Below are positions 1 through 10,814 of a stretch of 64,000 nucleotides of DNA, piece after piece. Location of the stretch: assembly GCA_018649725.1 (NCBI GenBank), contig JABIHH010000009.1, positions 1-64,000 of the forward strand. The letters run 5' to 3'. Position numbers and translations under genes: made by a program. How positions within the stretch are numbered: position 1 is the stretch's first letter; each line of letters opens with the position of its first letter. Below the pieces are notes generated by a model that was not told the DNA's origin, searched no databases, and saw nothing but the letters and a program-made list of their open reading frames with translations. The DNA comes from Rhodospirillaceae bacterium (GTDB taxonomy: Bacteria > Pseudomonadota > Alphaproteobacteria > Rhodospirillales > UBA2165).

Positions 1-2
1 AA

Positions 3-93
3 TGGAAGAGGGGAAGGGATTCGAACCCTCGATACGCTATTAACGTATACACGCTTTCCAAGCGTGCGCCTTAAACCACTCGGCCACCCCTCC
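3..93 (-). tRNA. tRNA-Ser, anticodon GGA
   Basis: Reverse complement reads GGAGGGGTGGCCGAGTGGTTTAAGGCGCACGCTTGGAAAGCGTG...long variable arm...GGGTTCGAATCCC...CCA: class II tRNA with TTCGAAT T-loop and GGA anticodon. Confidence 0.93.
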
Positions 94-235
94 ACAACAT
101 CTCACAAATATCCCGCAAACATCATTGTCGGATTTGAAGAGCGGCGAACCTACTAAACCAGACCCCTCATCGCAATAAATTTTTGCGCAAAAAATGGTAT
201 TTGTTCGTTAAGGGCACGCCTGTTAGACTGACACC

Positions 236-748
236 ATGCAGATGGGCAAAATTATTGGTTGGATGTTGCTGGCACTGGCGATTGGCTTTGCGGCGGTAGA
301 GACCGGGGCGCAAGGGGTCGCCAAGCAGTACGGCATTATGAGCGCCTATACGGTGCTCCATACTTTGGTGCCGGGTGAGTTGGTCCAGACCCGTATATTT
401 ATCGAAAAATCGCTGCATCCTGTGCTTTGGGATCCGATCATTCGCTCGCTTTTATGGTTGCCGGGGTGGCTGCTGTTGGGGATGCCGGGTGTGTTTTTTG
501 CCTGGAAGTTTCGTGACCGCCGGTCTGCGGAGGATCGGGCGGATGATGACATATTGGTCTCATCCTACGACGATATCCTCGCTGCTGCCGAAGAGTTTGA
601 TGAGCATATCCACAATGAGGATGATTCGGCGCCGTCAAAATATGGCCACTTAAGCGATTTTGACCCGGCTGCGAATCACGCCCAAGAAGATGGCCTGGAT
701 GCCTTTAAGCTTGAGCCCAAACATGTGGCAAGGCCGAAGAAAAAATAG
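236..748 (+). CDS. small membrane protein, hypothetical
   Basis: ORF with two hydrophobic segments and a charged C-terminus; no family recognised. Confidence 0.65.
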   Translation: MQMGKIIGWMLLALAIGFAAVETGAQGVAKQYGIMSAYTVLHTLVPGELVQTRIFIEKSLHPVLWDPIIRSLLWLPGWLLLGMPGVFFAWKFRDRRSAEDRADDDILVSSYDDILAAAEEFDEHIHNEDDSAPSKYGHLSDFDPAANHAQEDGLDAFKLEPKHVARPKKK

Positions 749-750
749 CG

Positions 751-2553
751 CTAATCGTCACTCATTTTGAGCGCCGCCAAGAAGGCGGATTGCGGGATTT
801 CAACCTGGCCGAATTGGCGCATTTTCTTCTTACCCTTTTTCTGCTTTTCGAGCAGCTTGCGTTTTCGGGTAATATCACCGCCGTAACATTTTGCCGTAAC
901 GTCTTTACGCATGGCTGAAATGGTTGAGCGTGCAATAACCTTGCCGCCGATCGCCGCTTGAATGGCGATCTTAAATAATTGGCGGGGGATAAGATCTTTG
1001 AGACGTTCACAAATCGCCCGGCCGCGTGATTCCGACTGGGTCTTGTGCGACATAAAGGATAACGCATCAACCAGTTCCAGATTGACCAGGATAGAGACCT
1101 TAACCAGATCAGATTGTTTGTAGTCATCCATTTGATAGTCAAAGCTCGCATAGCCGCGTGATATGGATTTCAGGCGATCATAAAAATCAAAAACGATCTC
1201 GTTTAAAGGCAGACGATAAACCGCCATCGCCCGATTGCCGGCATAAGTGAGCTCAATTTGCTCACCGCGCCGCTCGGTGCAGAGCTGGAGCACGCCGCCC
1301 AGATGTTCATCCGGCACCATGATGGTCGCTTTGATCCAGGGCTCTTCAATATATTCAATTTGTGTCGGCTCAGGCATGTCGGCTGGATTATGCAGTTCTC
1401 TTTTGCTGCCATCGGTCATGTGCAAGCGGTAGACCACGCTGGGAGCTGTGGTAATGAGATCGAGATCGAATTCCCGCTCCAGGCGTTCCTGGACAATCTC
1501 CAGATGCAGCAGGCCCAAAAAGCCACAGCGGAAACCAAAGCCCAAGGCAGCCGAGCTTTCCGGCTCATAGACAAAGCTCGCATCATTGAGGCGCAGCTTG
1601 GCGAGGCTGTCACGCAGCTCTTCAAATTCGGCGGCATCGGTTGGAAAGAGGCTTGAGAACACCACCGGCACGGACGGTTTAAAGCCAGAGAGCGGCTCGG
1701 CGGTCGGGTTCTTCTCATCGGTAATCGTGTCGCCCACATTTGTTTCGGCAACCGATTTAATCGATGCGGTGAAATAGCCAACATCACCCGGTCCGAGCTC
1801 GTCCAATTTTGTTGTTTTTGGCAGGAACTTACCAACCTGATCGATTTGGTGTACTTCACCGGACGACATCAGTTTGACCTTCATACCCCGGGCCAGCTTG
1901 CCGTCCTGGATGCGGACCAGGATCATCACGCCGAGATAGGGATCGTACCAGCTATCAACCAGCAGGGCCTTCAAGGGCGCATCGGCCTCGCCTGAGGGAG
2001 CGGGTAGGCGCTCAACGATGGCCTCCAAGACATCATCAACGCCCATGCCGGTTTTGGCGGAAATATTAATGGCATCAGCGGTATCCAGGCCAATCACGTC
2101 TTCGATTTGGGCTTTAATACGGTCGGGCTCGGAGGCCGGCAGGTCGATTTTATTGAGGATGGTGACAATTTCGTGGTCGGCATCCAAAGCGAGATACACA
2201 TTGGCGAGGGTCTGGGCTTCAACACCTTGGGTCGAATCGACCACCAAAAGCGAGCCCTCGCAGGCCGCTAAAGAACGACTGACTTCATAGGAGAAATCGA
2301 CATGGCCGGGTGTGTCCATCAGATTAAGCTCATAGATCTCGCCGTTCTTGGCTTTATAGTCGAGGCAGACGGTCTGTGCTTTGATGGTGATGCCGCGCTC
2401 GCGCTCAATATCCATTGAATCGAGCACTTGCTCCTGCATCTCGCGGTCGGACAAGCCACCACAGAATTCAATCATGCGGTCAGCGAGCGTCGATTTGCCA
2501 TGATCAATATGGGCAACGATCGAAAAATTTCTTTTATGGGCGAGGTCGGTCAT
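751..2553 (-). CDS. lepA: elongation factor 4 (LepA) GTPase
   Basis: [33 protein letters not shown] and the LepA C-terminal [21 protein letters not shown]. Confidence 0.97.
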   Translation of the reverse strand: MTDLAHKRNFSIVAHIDHGKSTLADRMIEFCGGLSDREMQEQVLDSMDIERERGITIKAQTVCLDYKAKNGEIYELNLMDTPGHVDFSYEVSRSLAACEGSLLVVDSTQGVEAQTLANVYLALDADHEIVTILNKIDLPASEPDRIKAQIEDVIGLDTADAINISAKTGMGVDDVLEAIVERLPAPSGEADAPLKALLVDSWYDPYLGVMILVRIQDGKLARGMKVKLMSSGEVHQIDQVGKFLPKTTKLDELGPGDVGYFTASIKSVAETNVGDTITDEKNPTAEPLSGFKPSVPVVFSSLFPTDAAEFEELRDSLAKLRLNDASFVYEPESSAALGFGFRCGFLGLLHLEIVQERLEREFDLDLITTAPSVVYRLHMTDGSKRELHNPADMPEPTQIEYIEEPWIKATIMVPDEHLGGVLQLCTERRGEQIELTYAGNRAMAVYRLPLNEIVFDFYDRLKSISRGYASFDYQMDDYKQSDLVKVSILVNLELVDALSFMSHKTQSESRGRAICERLKDLIPRQLFKIAIQAAIGGKVIARSTISAMRKDVTAKCYGGDITRKRKLLEKQKKGKKKMRQFGQVEIPQSAFLAALKMSDD

Positions 2554-2605
2554 GGTGTTTGATATAGCCTTGAATTAGGCCGCGTATCTAGCACTCCCCG
2601 TAGAA

Positions 2606-3304
2606 TTAATCAAACAGCCCGGAGACCCAGGACATCGGTGCGATGCCAAAAAAAGTTTCGTGCAGGATCAGCAATACCAAATAGACGGCAAATCCAATGA
2701 TCACGGGCAGCCAGCCTATTTCTGAAGCCTTGAATTCCGTGCGTTTTTGGAAGATTGCAGCAAATGGAATGTTGGAAGTTTGGGCTGCCGCGCGTTGCCA
2801 CTCATCGCCCAATGTCAGCGCTTTGCGGCGGTCGCCGAGATGGGTGCCGATAATCGCTAAAAAGCTAAACCCGCTAAACAATATTAAGGCTGCGCCATCG
2901 CCATTGCCAAGAACGTGCAAAATGCCCCACAACGCCGTGCCCCACATCATCGGATGGCGCGTGATGCGAAAAATGCCGCGGGGGCCATTGACATCTGGGG
3001 CCTCAAGATTTTTACGCGCATTGACGGTGCCGGCGACAATACAAATCGTCGCCACGGGCATCAAGCTGAGTGAGAGATGTTTAAACGCGGTATGCGGCTC
3101 CCAGTAGACAATATCAGGCGCCGCTCTATAAGCCATGACGATCCAAATCATACCGGCCAGGGCAATTAAGGAATAAAGCCCGGCAAAAGCTTTGTCGCCA
3201 ATTTTGGTGATGACAGGGGTTCTGATCGGTAGGCTCGACAAAACAAAATGACTACCAACAAAAAACAGCATCGCAGCAGATAGGTGAGTTAGGGATCCGA
3301 TCAT
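2606..3304 (-). CDS. NnrU family membrane protein
   Basis: Multi-TM protein with ITRHPMMWGTALWGILH-type NnrU motif. Confidence 0.75.
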   Translation of the reverse strand: MIGSLTHLSAAMLFFVGSHFVLSSLPIRTPVITKIGDKAFAGLYSLIALAGMIWIVMAYRAAPDIVYWEPHTAFKHLSLSLMPVATICIVAGTVNARKNLEAPDVNGPRGIFRITRHPMMWGTALWGILHVLGNGDGAALILFSGFSFLAIIGTHLGDRRKALTLGDEWQRAAAQTSNIPFAAIFQKRTEFKASEIGWLPVIIGFAVYLVLLILHETFFGIAPMSWVSGLFD

Positions 3305-3471
3305 CGCAAATACAATATTATTCCAGGCAAAATAATGGCAAAAATTGATAATAATTTATACTCTTTCAATTGAAAAAATAGAAATGAAACTTATATCTAA
3401 GGTTATAGAATGACGCTCTCTCGGATTATTTTTGGCTGAGATCGAGACGTGATTCTCAAGCGAGGGCGGAA

Positions 3472-4257
3472 ATGTTGGCGAGACTAAGTTGTCTTTTGAT
3501 CAGTGTTTGTGTTGGGATTTCATTCCTTTCAACGCCAGCCTTGTCTATACCTCTGGATCAAGCAGCCAAAAAGCTTGAAGCATTTAAATGGTATGTCGAG
3601 GAATACCCGCCCTATAATTTTAAAAATAAAGCGGGTGAAACCACCGGCATGGCGGTGGATATTCTGATGGCGGCCTTTCGGAAAATTGGCATTGGACTTC
3701 GGCCGAAAAATCTGGAGATCGCGCCTTGGAACCAAGCCTACAAAGCTATTCAAATGAAGCCCGGCACTGCGCTATTCAGTATGACCTACACACCGGAACG
3801 CCAGCAGATAATGAAATTTGTCGGGCCATCAGTTCCGTCGAATATATCAATCATCGCGGCGAGAGCGAAAAAACTATCCAACATAGATACCGCGCAATTG
3901 GCGGGTCTCAAAATCGCTGTCGTGCGGGATGATATCGGTGATCAATTGATGCGGAAATTCGCTCTAAGCGATGATGTTATGTGGAAAAAAAATTCTCTGA
4001 AGCAGGTGCTTGATCTGCTTTTCACGGAGCGGGTGGATGCTGTGGCCTATGCGGTAGATGTTTTCAACTGGGCGACTAAGGCAGCTGGTGTGCAACCGGC
4101 CTTGTATGAAGAGATAAAGGTATTAAAAAAAGGGCAGTTGGGATACGCCTTCCATAACTCAACCAATCCAGAGATTTTAATTCCGCTGCAAAAGGCCGTT
4201 GACGCCTTACGCGCTGATGGCACGATTGATAAGATAATAAAAAAATATGGCAAATAG
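3472..4257 (+). CDS. extracellular solute-binding protein, family 3-like
   Basis: Signal peptide, then WYVEEYPPYNFKNKAGETTGMAVDILMAAFRKIG; periplasmic amino-acid-type binding fold. Confidence 0.8.
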   Translation: MLARLSCLLISVCVGISFLSTPALSIPLDQAAKKLEAFKWYVEEYPPYNFKNKAGETTGMAVDILMAAFRKIGIGLRPKNLEIAPWNQAYKAIQMKPGTALFSMTYTPERQQIMKFVGPSVPSNISIIAARAKKLSNIDTAQLAGLKIAVVRDDIGDQLMRKFALSDDVMWKKNSLKQVLDLLFTERVDAVAYAVDVFNWATKAAGVQPALYEEIKVLKKGQLGYAFHNSTNPEILIPLQKAVDALRADGTIDKIIKKYGK

Positions 4258-4276
4258 ATAAGACTCGCATTTTTTC

Positions 4277-4921
4277 TTAGGGTAAAGGCGAGACGCCAAG
4301 GACCCATTCGTGGGCCCAGAGCAGCAAAAAATAGAACGCTCCACCTCCAATTATCCCAATCAACCAACCATTCGAGCCTCTAAGCGTGCCTCTTGAAGCG
4401 GCTAAATGCTGCCAGGCCGCTTCGCCCAATTGTTGTTTTTTACGCTTGTTGATGGTGTAGGGGCCATAAAAGCTTAAGCCCGTCAAAAGACCAAACATGA
4501 GGACAGAGGCAACATCGCCATTTGGTGCGAGATGAACAAGGGTCCAAAGCGCAAAAGCCATTATGACCGGGTGGCGAGAGAGGCCGATCAGGCCCGGCCT
4601 AGCGGGATCAAAATCCGCTTTGCTGATGCTGAGTGACAGCGGGTTTGAAGCCCAAAAGCCACCGATAAATAGAACACATCCAACGGGCATGCCGAGCAGC
4701 GGCACCCAGCGCGTCCAGGCGGGTTGACCCCAAAGCTCGATATAGGGGGCATCGATGAAAGCAAAGCCGAGCCACACAACGACGACGACACTTAGAGCTG
4801 AATAGAGCGCGATATAGAGGCGCTTGCCCAACAAATTGATCAAGCCTTGGCGACAGGGTCCATAGGCCGGAATAACGTGGCTCAGGATAAAGACGGCGAT
4901 GGCGGCAATGAGTTCGATCAT
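4277..4921 (-). CDS. NnrU family membrane protein
   Basis: Multi-TM with LSRHPVIMAFALWTLVHLAPNGD. Confidence 0.75.
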   Translation of the reverse strand: MIELIAAIAVFILSHVIPAYGPCRQGLINLLGKRLYIALYSALSVVVVVWLGFAFIDAPYIELWGQPAWTRWVPLLGMPVGCVLFIGGFWASNPLSLSISKADFDPARPGLIGLSRHPVIMAFALWTLVHLAPNGDVASVLMFGLLTGLSFYGPYTINKRKKQQLGEAAWQHLAASRGTLRGSNGWLIGIIGGGAFYFLLLWAHEWVLGVSPLP

Positions 4922-4926
4922 GAGCG

Positions 4927-5709
4927 TTATTTCAAATTTCTGAGTTCCGTCACGCGCTGCTGCCCGGCGCCGGCTAATAGCCCGGTATCAGATCCAGCTA
5001 AGATAAATTGCACGCCCATGGTGATAAATTTTTCTGCGTGCTCATTATTCATCACGCCGCCCATGCCCGACCATTTTCCATGTTTTTTGCAGGCTGTCGT
5101 CAAACTTTCAAAAGCGGCAACAAAATCATCATGGCCGGATTGGCCGGGAATCTCCATATTCGTGCTGAGATCGTTGCCGCCGATCATACCAACATCAACG
5201 CCCTCAACGGCCGCAATGGCATCGACATCGGCAATGGCTTCGGGGGTCTCAACCATGACGACGGTAAGCGTCGAGGCGTTAAACATCTTTGCCATATCTT
5301 CGGGTTTGCGGGGTGTGTAGCCGGTGTGAACAGGCGGGCCGCCGACATTCCGGAGACCGATGGGGCGAAACTTGGTCACCTCAACCAATTGGCGGGCTTC
5401 CTCAGCAGATCTGACATCCGGCATAACAATACCAAGGGCACCGCCTTCCAAGGCTCGAGTCGCCAACCAATGCTGGCCGGGCGGCACACGGACAAGGGGC
5501 GCAATGCCAGCATCAAGCGCCGCGGCTGAAATTTGCGCACAAGATTCGATTCCCAGCTGACCATGCTCCAAATCAATAAACAGCCAATCAAAGCCAGCCA
5601 CCGCCATCGCCCGGCCGATCGTCGTCGAATTCGTGATGCGAATACCAAGGCCCAGCGAGAGATCGCCAGCTTTGAGACGGTCGAGCGCAGTATTGGTTAA
5701 TTCTGTCAT
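4927..5709 (-). CDS. HpcH/HpaI aldolase/citrate lyase family protein
   Basis: FDWLFIDLEHGQ, GIVMPDVRSAEEAR, GGNDLSTNM. Confidence 0.87.
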   Translation of the reverse strand: MTELTNTALDRLKAGDLSLGLGIRITNSTTIGRAMAVAGFDWLFIDLEHGQLGIESCAQISAAALDAGIAPLVRVPPGQHWLATRALEGGALGIVMPDVRSAEEARQLVEVTKFRPIGLRNVGGPPVHTGYTPRKPEDMAKMFNASTLTVVMVETPEAIADVDAIAAVEGVDVGMIGGNDLSTNMEIPGQSGHDDFVAAFESLTTACKKHGKWSGMGGVMNNEHAEKFITMGVQFILAGSDTGLLAGAGQQRVTELRNLK

Positions 5710-5734
5710 TTGGGCGTCCTTTTATTGTCTTGCT

Positions 5735-6379
5735 TCAAGGCATTGGTACCATGACATTCTCCGAGAATGCGGGCCGGTCTTGCAGTCTTTGATAATAAGC
5801 CTCGAGCTTGGGCAGAGCAGGCCGGTCAATCGGTAGGGCATAGAAGCGATGAACAGCGGCGCCTAGGGGGATATCGCCCATTGTCAGTGCATCACCGGTG
5901 ATAAAATCTTTGTCCCCCAATTGAGCGTCGATAAATTTAAAATCCTGAGCCAAGGCAGTGATGCCTTTGGCAACTTCCTCATCGTTCCGTTCTTCGGGTG
6001 GGACACGGAACAAGTTCCAAAAGACGGCGACAACATTGCGCCAATTATCGGAAGCCTGCCAATCCATCCAGTAATCCGCTTCGGCGGCGAGGCCAGCATC
6101 GCTCGGCCACAGGTTTCCCTGGCTGTAGGTGTGAGCAAGGTAGCGGACAATCACATTAGATTGACGTATGAGGTTACCGTCATCTTCTAAAGTCGGCACG
6201 CGCATCTGCGGATTGAGCGCTGCGTATTCAGGTGTTTCCAGCCCACCCGGTTTGTCCTCCTTATAGATCCAGTCAAAGGCGAGGCCCAGCTCGCTGAGCG
6301 TCCACGAGACTTTTTGCACATTAATGGAGGTCTTTCGCCCGTATAATTTACGCATGATCCCGTCGATCCTTATAGCCAA
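5735..6379 (-). CDS. glutathione S-transferase family protein
   Basis: N-terminal thioredoxin-like fold with NPQMRVPTLEDDGNLIRQSNVIVRYLA. Confidence 0.85.
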   Translation of the reverse strand: MAIRIDGIMRKLYGRKTSINVQKVSWTLSELGLAFDWIYKEDKPGGLETPEYAALNPQMRVPTLEDDGNLIRQSNVIVRYLAHTYSQGNLWPSDAGLAAEADYWMDWQASDNWRNVVAVFWNLFRVPPEERNDEEVAKGITALAQDFKFIDAQLGDKDFITGDALTMGDIPLGAAVHRFYALPIDRPALPKLEAYYQRLQDRPAFSENVMVPMP

Positions 6380-6433
6380 CCTTTTCGGTCAGGCGTTATC
6401 TCGGAGCAAGTATAGACCCGTTTGGGAGAATGT

Positions 6434-7327
6434 CTAAACTTCAGGTACTTCCAGGTCGTTCTGCGCGCAGGCGGCGGTGACGGTGTTTTGTAGCAGACAC
6501 GCAATGGTCATTGGGCCGACGCCGCCAGGCACCGGTGTGATGGCACCGGCGACTTCTTTGGCTTCGTCGAAATCAACATCGCCGCACAGCTTGGATTTGC
6601 CTTCGGCATTTGGCGGTAGGCGGTTCATGCCAACATCAATGACGACCGCTCCTTCTTTGACCCAGTCGCCTTTGACCATCTGAGCGCGCCCGACGGCGGC
6701 AACCAGAATATCGGCACGGCGGGCTTCGCCTGGAAGATCGGCAGTGCGCGAATGAGCAATCGTCACCGTGCAGTTTTCTTTCAGCAATAACGCGGCCATT
6801 GGCTTGCCGACAATATTTGATCGACCAATCACCAGCGCTTGTTTGCCGGAGAGGTCGTCACCCAATTGATCCTTAATCATCATGATGCAGCCGAGCGGTG
6901 TGCAAGGCACTAGGCCATCGGAGCCGGTCGCGAGCTTGCCGGCATTGTAGACATGAAAGCCATCGACATCTTTGGTCGGATCAATTTTGGCGAGAACGGC
7001 CTGTTCGTCAATTTGATCGGGCAGCGGGAGCTGCACTAAGATACCGTGGACTTCGGGATCACTGTTGAGGCCTTCGATCAGGGTCAGAAGTTCTTTCTGC
7101 GAGGTTTCGGCGGGCAGGCGATGTTCAAAGCCCTTCATGCCGGCTTCAAGCGTCATCTTGTTTTTATTACGGACATAAATTTGACTGGCAGCGTCCTCAC
7201 CAACAAGGACAACGGCAAGGCCGGGCGTGAGATTGTGATTTTCTTTCAACTCGCGCACTTGATCGGCGACACGGTTTCTCAGGCCTTCGGCAAATGCCTT
7301 GCCATCGATGATCTTTGCTTCAGCCAT
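6434..7327 (-). CDS. folD: bifunctional methylenetetrahydrofolate dehydrogenase/cyclohydrolase
   Basis: [52 protein letters not shown]. Confidence 0.97.
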   Translation of the reverse strand: MAEAKIIDGKAFAEGLRNRVADQVRELKENHNLTPGLAVVLVGEDAASQIYVRNKNKMTLEAGMKGFEHRLPAETSQKELLTLIEGLNSDPEVHGILVQLPLPDQIDEQAVLAKIDPTKDVDGFHVYNAGKLATGSDGLVPCTPLGCIMMIKDQLGDDLSGKQALVIGRSNIVGKPMAALLLKENCTVTIAHSRTADLPGEARRADILVAAVGRAQMVKGDWVKEGAVVIDVGMNRLPPNAEGKSKLCGDVDFDEAKEVAGAITPVPGGVGPMTIACLLQNTVTAACAQNDLEVPEV

Positions 7328-7366
7328 ATTATTTATTCTCCCCCGCTTTAACGAAAGCCCGTAAAT

Positions 7367-7738
7367 CTAGATGTCAGGGCACGCTTTAATCGATGCGCGC
7401 ACTTTATCGATTTCGCCAGCGATCTCAATCGTTTTTCTTGTGTTGGTTTGACCGCGACTAATTGTGATTTGAGATTTGGCGATTTTCCATTCTCCAGCTA
7501 GCAATTTAATTAAGGCCGTATTGGCTTTACCTTTCTCCGGCACGGCAGTGACAGAGGCTTTCAAATAAGCAGAGCCATCCGCATCACGGGCCACGCCGGT
7601 GATCGCATTTTGCTTCGCTTTTGGTGTGAGTTTAAGGTCGAAACAGAGCGCACCCTTCTCTACCTTAAAAAGAGAAGGTGGATAGCCAGTCTTTTTAGAC
7701 GAGGCCGCCGCCATATTCTCTGAGCAGATTGCGGCCAA
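7367..7738 (-). CDS. DUF167 (YggU) family protein; true start may be internal (~7714)
   Basis: LKLTPKAKQNAITGV...KGKANTALIKLLAGEWKIAKSQITISRGQTNTRKTIEI. Confidence 0.82.
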   Translation of the reverse strand: MAAICSENMAAASSKKTGYPPSLFKVEKGALCFDLKLTPKAKQNAITGVARDADGSAYLKASVTAVPEKGKANTALIKLLAGEWKIAKSQITISRGQTNTRKTIEIAGEIDKVRASIKACPDI

Positions 7739-7982
7739 AAACCAGAAGCAAGATCAAAACAACAGGGGAGACATCGATGCCGCCGAGATCTGGAATCCAT
7801 CGTCTGATGGGGCGCAGCGCCGGCTCGGTGATGCGATAGAGGAAATCATAGACTTGGTAGACAAATCTGTTCTGCGTATTAATGACGTTGAACGAGGTCA
7901 GCCAGCTCATCGCAACAACGATGATAAGGCACCACATATATATGCCGATGACTTGATCGATGAGAAACAGCAAAGATTGCAT
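7695..7982 (-). CDS. YggT family membrane protein
   Basis: Two-TM YggT with FLYRITEPALRPIRRWIPDLGGIDVSPVVLILLL. Confidence 0.88.
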   Translation of the reverse strand: MQSLLFLIDQVIGIYMWCLIIVVAMSWLTSFNVINTQNRFVYQVYDFLYRITEPALRPIRRWIPDLGGIDVSPVVLILLLVFGRNLLREYGGGLV

Positions 7983-8112
7983 AAAAGGTCACTATTCCCT
8001 GTAGTTATTTCCGGTGGTTTTTTTAGCTTCAACAAGCTGAACCCTAGCGGTCCGGCTTTCCTATGGCAAGAGCCTGACTTCTATTTAGAACATTTCAGTA
8101 GCTATTCAAGGG

Positions 8113-10113
8113 CTAGCTTTTGACTTTAACGTAACTTCCGGGAGCCGCTTCGATAACTTTTAGTTTGCCAGCCCCTGGATTTCGGGCGGCGACTTTGGCG
8201 CCGGATTTTTTGGATAACCACTTATGCCAATCCGGCCACCACGAACCAGGCGTTTCAGTGGCACCTTTGAACCAGTCGTCAAACTCAGCCGGTATTTTTT
8301 TCGCGCTGTTTGTCCAGAATTGATACTTGTTTTTATGCGGTGGATTAATGACACCTGCAATATGGCCCGATCCAGCCAAGACAAATCTATTTTGCCCAGA
8401 ATATAATTTGGTAGCCTCAAATACCGAGGCGGCAGGCGCGATATGATCTTCTTTGCTGGATAGGATATAGGTCGGGATGGTGATGTTGCGGAGGTCTAAT
8501 CTCTCGCCCATCAATTTCAAACCGCCTGGTTTCGACAGAAGATTGTCCTGGTAGAGATTGCGTAAATAGTCGAAAAGCATGCGATAGGGAAAGCGGGTGG
8601 AATCTGAATTCCAGAAAAGCAGGTCAAAAACCGGTGGTTCTTTACCCATCAAATAATTGTTAATGACAAAATACCAAATCAAATCATTGGCCCGGAGTGC
8701 GTTGAAGGTCGCGGCCATTTTTGCCCCATCCAGGTAGCCCACTTCTTTTACGTCTCGTTCCAACATGGAAATTTGCGCTTCATCGGAAAATATCAGGAGC
8801 TCTCCAGCCTTGGCAAAATCCACTTGGGCAGCAAAAAATGTTACCGCCGAGATACGGTCATCTTCGGTTGCTGCCATATAGGCCAAGGTTGCTGCCAAAA
8901 GGGTGCCGCCAATACAATAACCGATGGCGTTGACCTTGCGCTCGCCGGTGGCTTCTTCGATGGCCTCAAGAGCAGCAAAAATACCCCCGGCAACATAATC
9001 GTCGAAGGTTTTGTCGGCGAAAGTTTCATCCGGATTAACCCAGGAAATTACAAAAACCGTATAGCCTTTGTCTACCGCCCAGCGGATAAAGGAGTTGTCT
9101 TCACGCAGATCGAGAACATAAAATTTATTGATCCAGGGCGGCACGATCATCAGCGGCTTTTTATAGACCTTCTCGGTCGTCGGCTTATATTGGATGAGCT
9201 GCATATAGGGTGTCTCAAAGACCACGGAGCCCTCAGCAGTGGCAATATTTTCACCCACTTTAAAGGCATCCATATCGGTTTGGCGCGGCCGCATCATGTC
9301 GTAGCCGTCTTTCAAATCTTCGATATAGTTCTCAAAGCCTTGTACCAGGTTTTGGCCCTTGGTCTGCATAATCTCGCGAACCACCATTGGATTGGTATAG
9401 GCGTTGTTGGTGGGTGCGAAGGCTTCGGTGATAAGGCGGGTGTAGAGTTCAATTTTAGCGCGGCCCAGCTCATCCAGACCGTCAATATCATCAACGACTG
9501 TGTGCAGCCATTTTGTATTTAGGAGATAGGATTGCATGATGAAATTGAATATCGGGCTCTCGGTCCATTCTGAGTCCCTAAACCGATAATCGTCAGAAGC
9601 CGGTTCAATATCGGGCTCCTTGATTTCCTGGCCCAGCATGCGTTGGGTGGTGTTGAGCATCAGATTTTGATAACCCTGCATCAGTTCCAGCTGCGCTGAA
9701 AACATCGTCGCCGGATCCGGCAGAGGTAGCGTGGAAGCTTTCATTTTTTGTGAATTTTCCAAGGCTTCCGAAAAATCAAAAGCGCCTAAATTCATATTAG
9801 CCATTCCGGGTATTTCGGGCATGGCTGGAAATTCAGGCATTTTGAAATTCTCGGCGATTTTTTCGGGATCAAAAAAGGCCTTGGGGTCTAGTTCCGTTTT
9901 CCCCCCGGCAAAGGCATCGGCCATTGATTTCGACCAATTGGCGACCCAGTCACTCATATTTGTGTTCATCTGATCCGTCATTTGTTTGGTCATTTGATCA
10001 GCAAATTGTTGGGTGAACTGCTCAGAGACCTTTTGGGCCATTTCTTCAGCCATGCTTTGAGCTTGCGCGAGAAAATCCTGCGGCGTGTTTCCAGAAGTAT
10101 CAGCCTTTGACAT
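8113..10113 (-). CDS. phaC: class I poly(3-hydroxyalkanoate) synthase with extended N-terminus
   Basis: GYCIGGT lipase-like box, INKFYVLDLREDNSFIRWAVDKGYTVFVISWVNPDE, GSGHIAGVINPP. Confidence 0.95.
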   Translation of the reverse strand: MSKADTSGNTPQDFLAQAQSMAEEMAQKVSEQFTQQFADQMTKQMTDQMNTNMSDWVANWSKSMADAFAGGKTELDPKAFFDPEKIAENFKMPEFPAMPEIPGMANMNLGAFDFSEALENSQKMKASTLPLPDPATMFSAQLELMQGYQNLMLNTTQRMLGQEIKEPDIEPASDDYRFRDSEWTESPIFNFIMQSYLLNTKWLHTVVDDIDGLDELGRAKIELYTRLITEAFAPTNNAYTNPMVVREIMQTKGQNLVQGFENYIEDLKDGYDMMRPRQTDMDAFKVGENIATAEGSVVFETPYMQLIQYKPTTEKVYKKPLMIVPPWINKFYVLDLREDNSFIRWAVDKGYTVFVISWVNPDETFADKTFDDYVAGGIFAALEAIEEATGERKVNAIGYCIGGTLLAATLAYMAATEDDRISAVTFFAAQVDFAKAGELLIFSDEAQISMLERDVKEVGYLDGAKMAATFNALRANDLIWYFVINNYLMGKEPPVFDLLFWNSDSTRFPYRMLFDYLRNLYQDNLLSKPGGLKLMGERLDLRNITIPTYILSSKEDHIAPAASVFEATKLYSGQNRFVLAGSGHIAGVINPPHKNKYQFWTNSAKKIPAEFDDWFKGATETPGSWWPDWHKWLSKKSGAKVAARNPGAGKLKVIEAAPGSYVKVKS

Positions 10114-10228
10114 ATCAGACCTATCGTTAATCCAAATTTTTGGGCGTCAAACCAATTAGTTCAACGCCCAAGTATGAAAGTCAATCACTTGATGGCACTT
10201 GGTGATGTGCCTTCAGAAAAGAGCCAAT

Positions 10229-10765
10229 TTAGTTGGCAGTGAAGCCTTCGAAGTTTTTTTCCATCTGTTCTTTAACCGGCTGCGCTGCTTTTGCTGCAGT
10301 TGATTGAACGATGCCGTTTAATTTGCTGGACTGACCAGAGATGCGGTTCGCTGCCTTATTGGCAACTTCGCTGCTTAATTGGGTGAACTCTTCTGGTGTT
10401 TTTGCTGCGGCAAATTTCTCGGCCATGACCATGTTCTCAGCAAAGGCCTTTTTAGTGTAATCCATAATCTGCTGTGAATAAGCATCCCAGCCTTTGGTGG
10501 TTTCTTTAGCCACTTTAAAAGCTACGTCAAGATTATCCATTGCCATATCAGTTGCTTGCGTATAGCCCGACTGAAAAGCCGATGATTGATCTTTAACGTA
10601 AGAGCCGGTCTGCTCGAAGCCATCCTTAATTGCTTTTTCGCTGGTTGAAAGCGCTGCATCGACAGCTTCAACGCTTTTGGTTGCCATTTCTTCCGCCGCA
10701 TTTAATACAGTATTGATCGCCTGCTCGGCGGCTTTTTGCGGTTTGGTTGCTTTTTCTGTTGCCAT
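10229..10765 (-). CDS. phasin family protein
   Basis: Ala-rich amphipathic helical protein (KATKGWDAYSQQIMDYTKKAFAENM), next to phaC and phaR. Confidence 0.85.
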   Translation of the reverse strand: MATEKATKPQKAAEQAINTVLNAAEEMATKSVEAVDAALSTSEKAIKDGFEQTGSYVKDQSSAFQSGYTQATDMAMDNLDVAFKVAKETTKGWDAYSQQIMDYTKKAFAENMVMAEKFAAAKTPEEFTQLSSEVANKAANRISGQSSKLNGIVQSTAAKAAQPVKEQMEKNFEGFTAN

Positions 10766-10814
10766 TGTCTTGTGTCCTTTACGTTACAAATAGGGGGCAA
10801 ATATTAAACATATA

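Noticed and set aside
8773-9522. 249-aa plus-strand ORF over phaC
   Set aside because: Antisense shadow of a well-supported PhaC catalytic domain.
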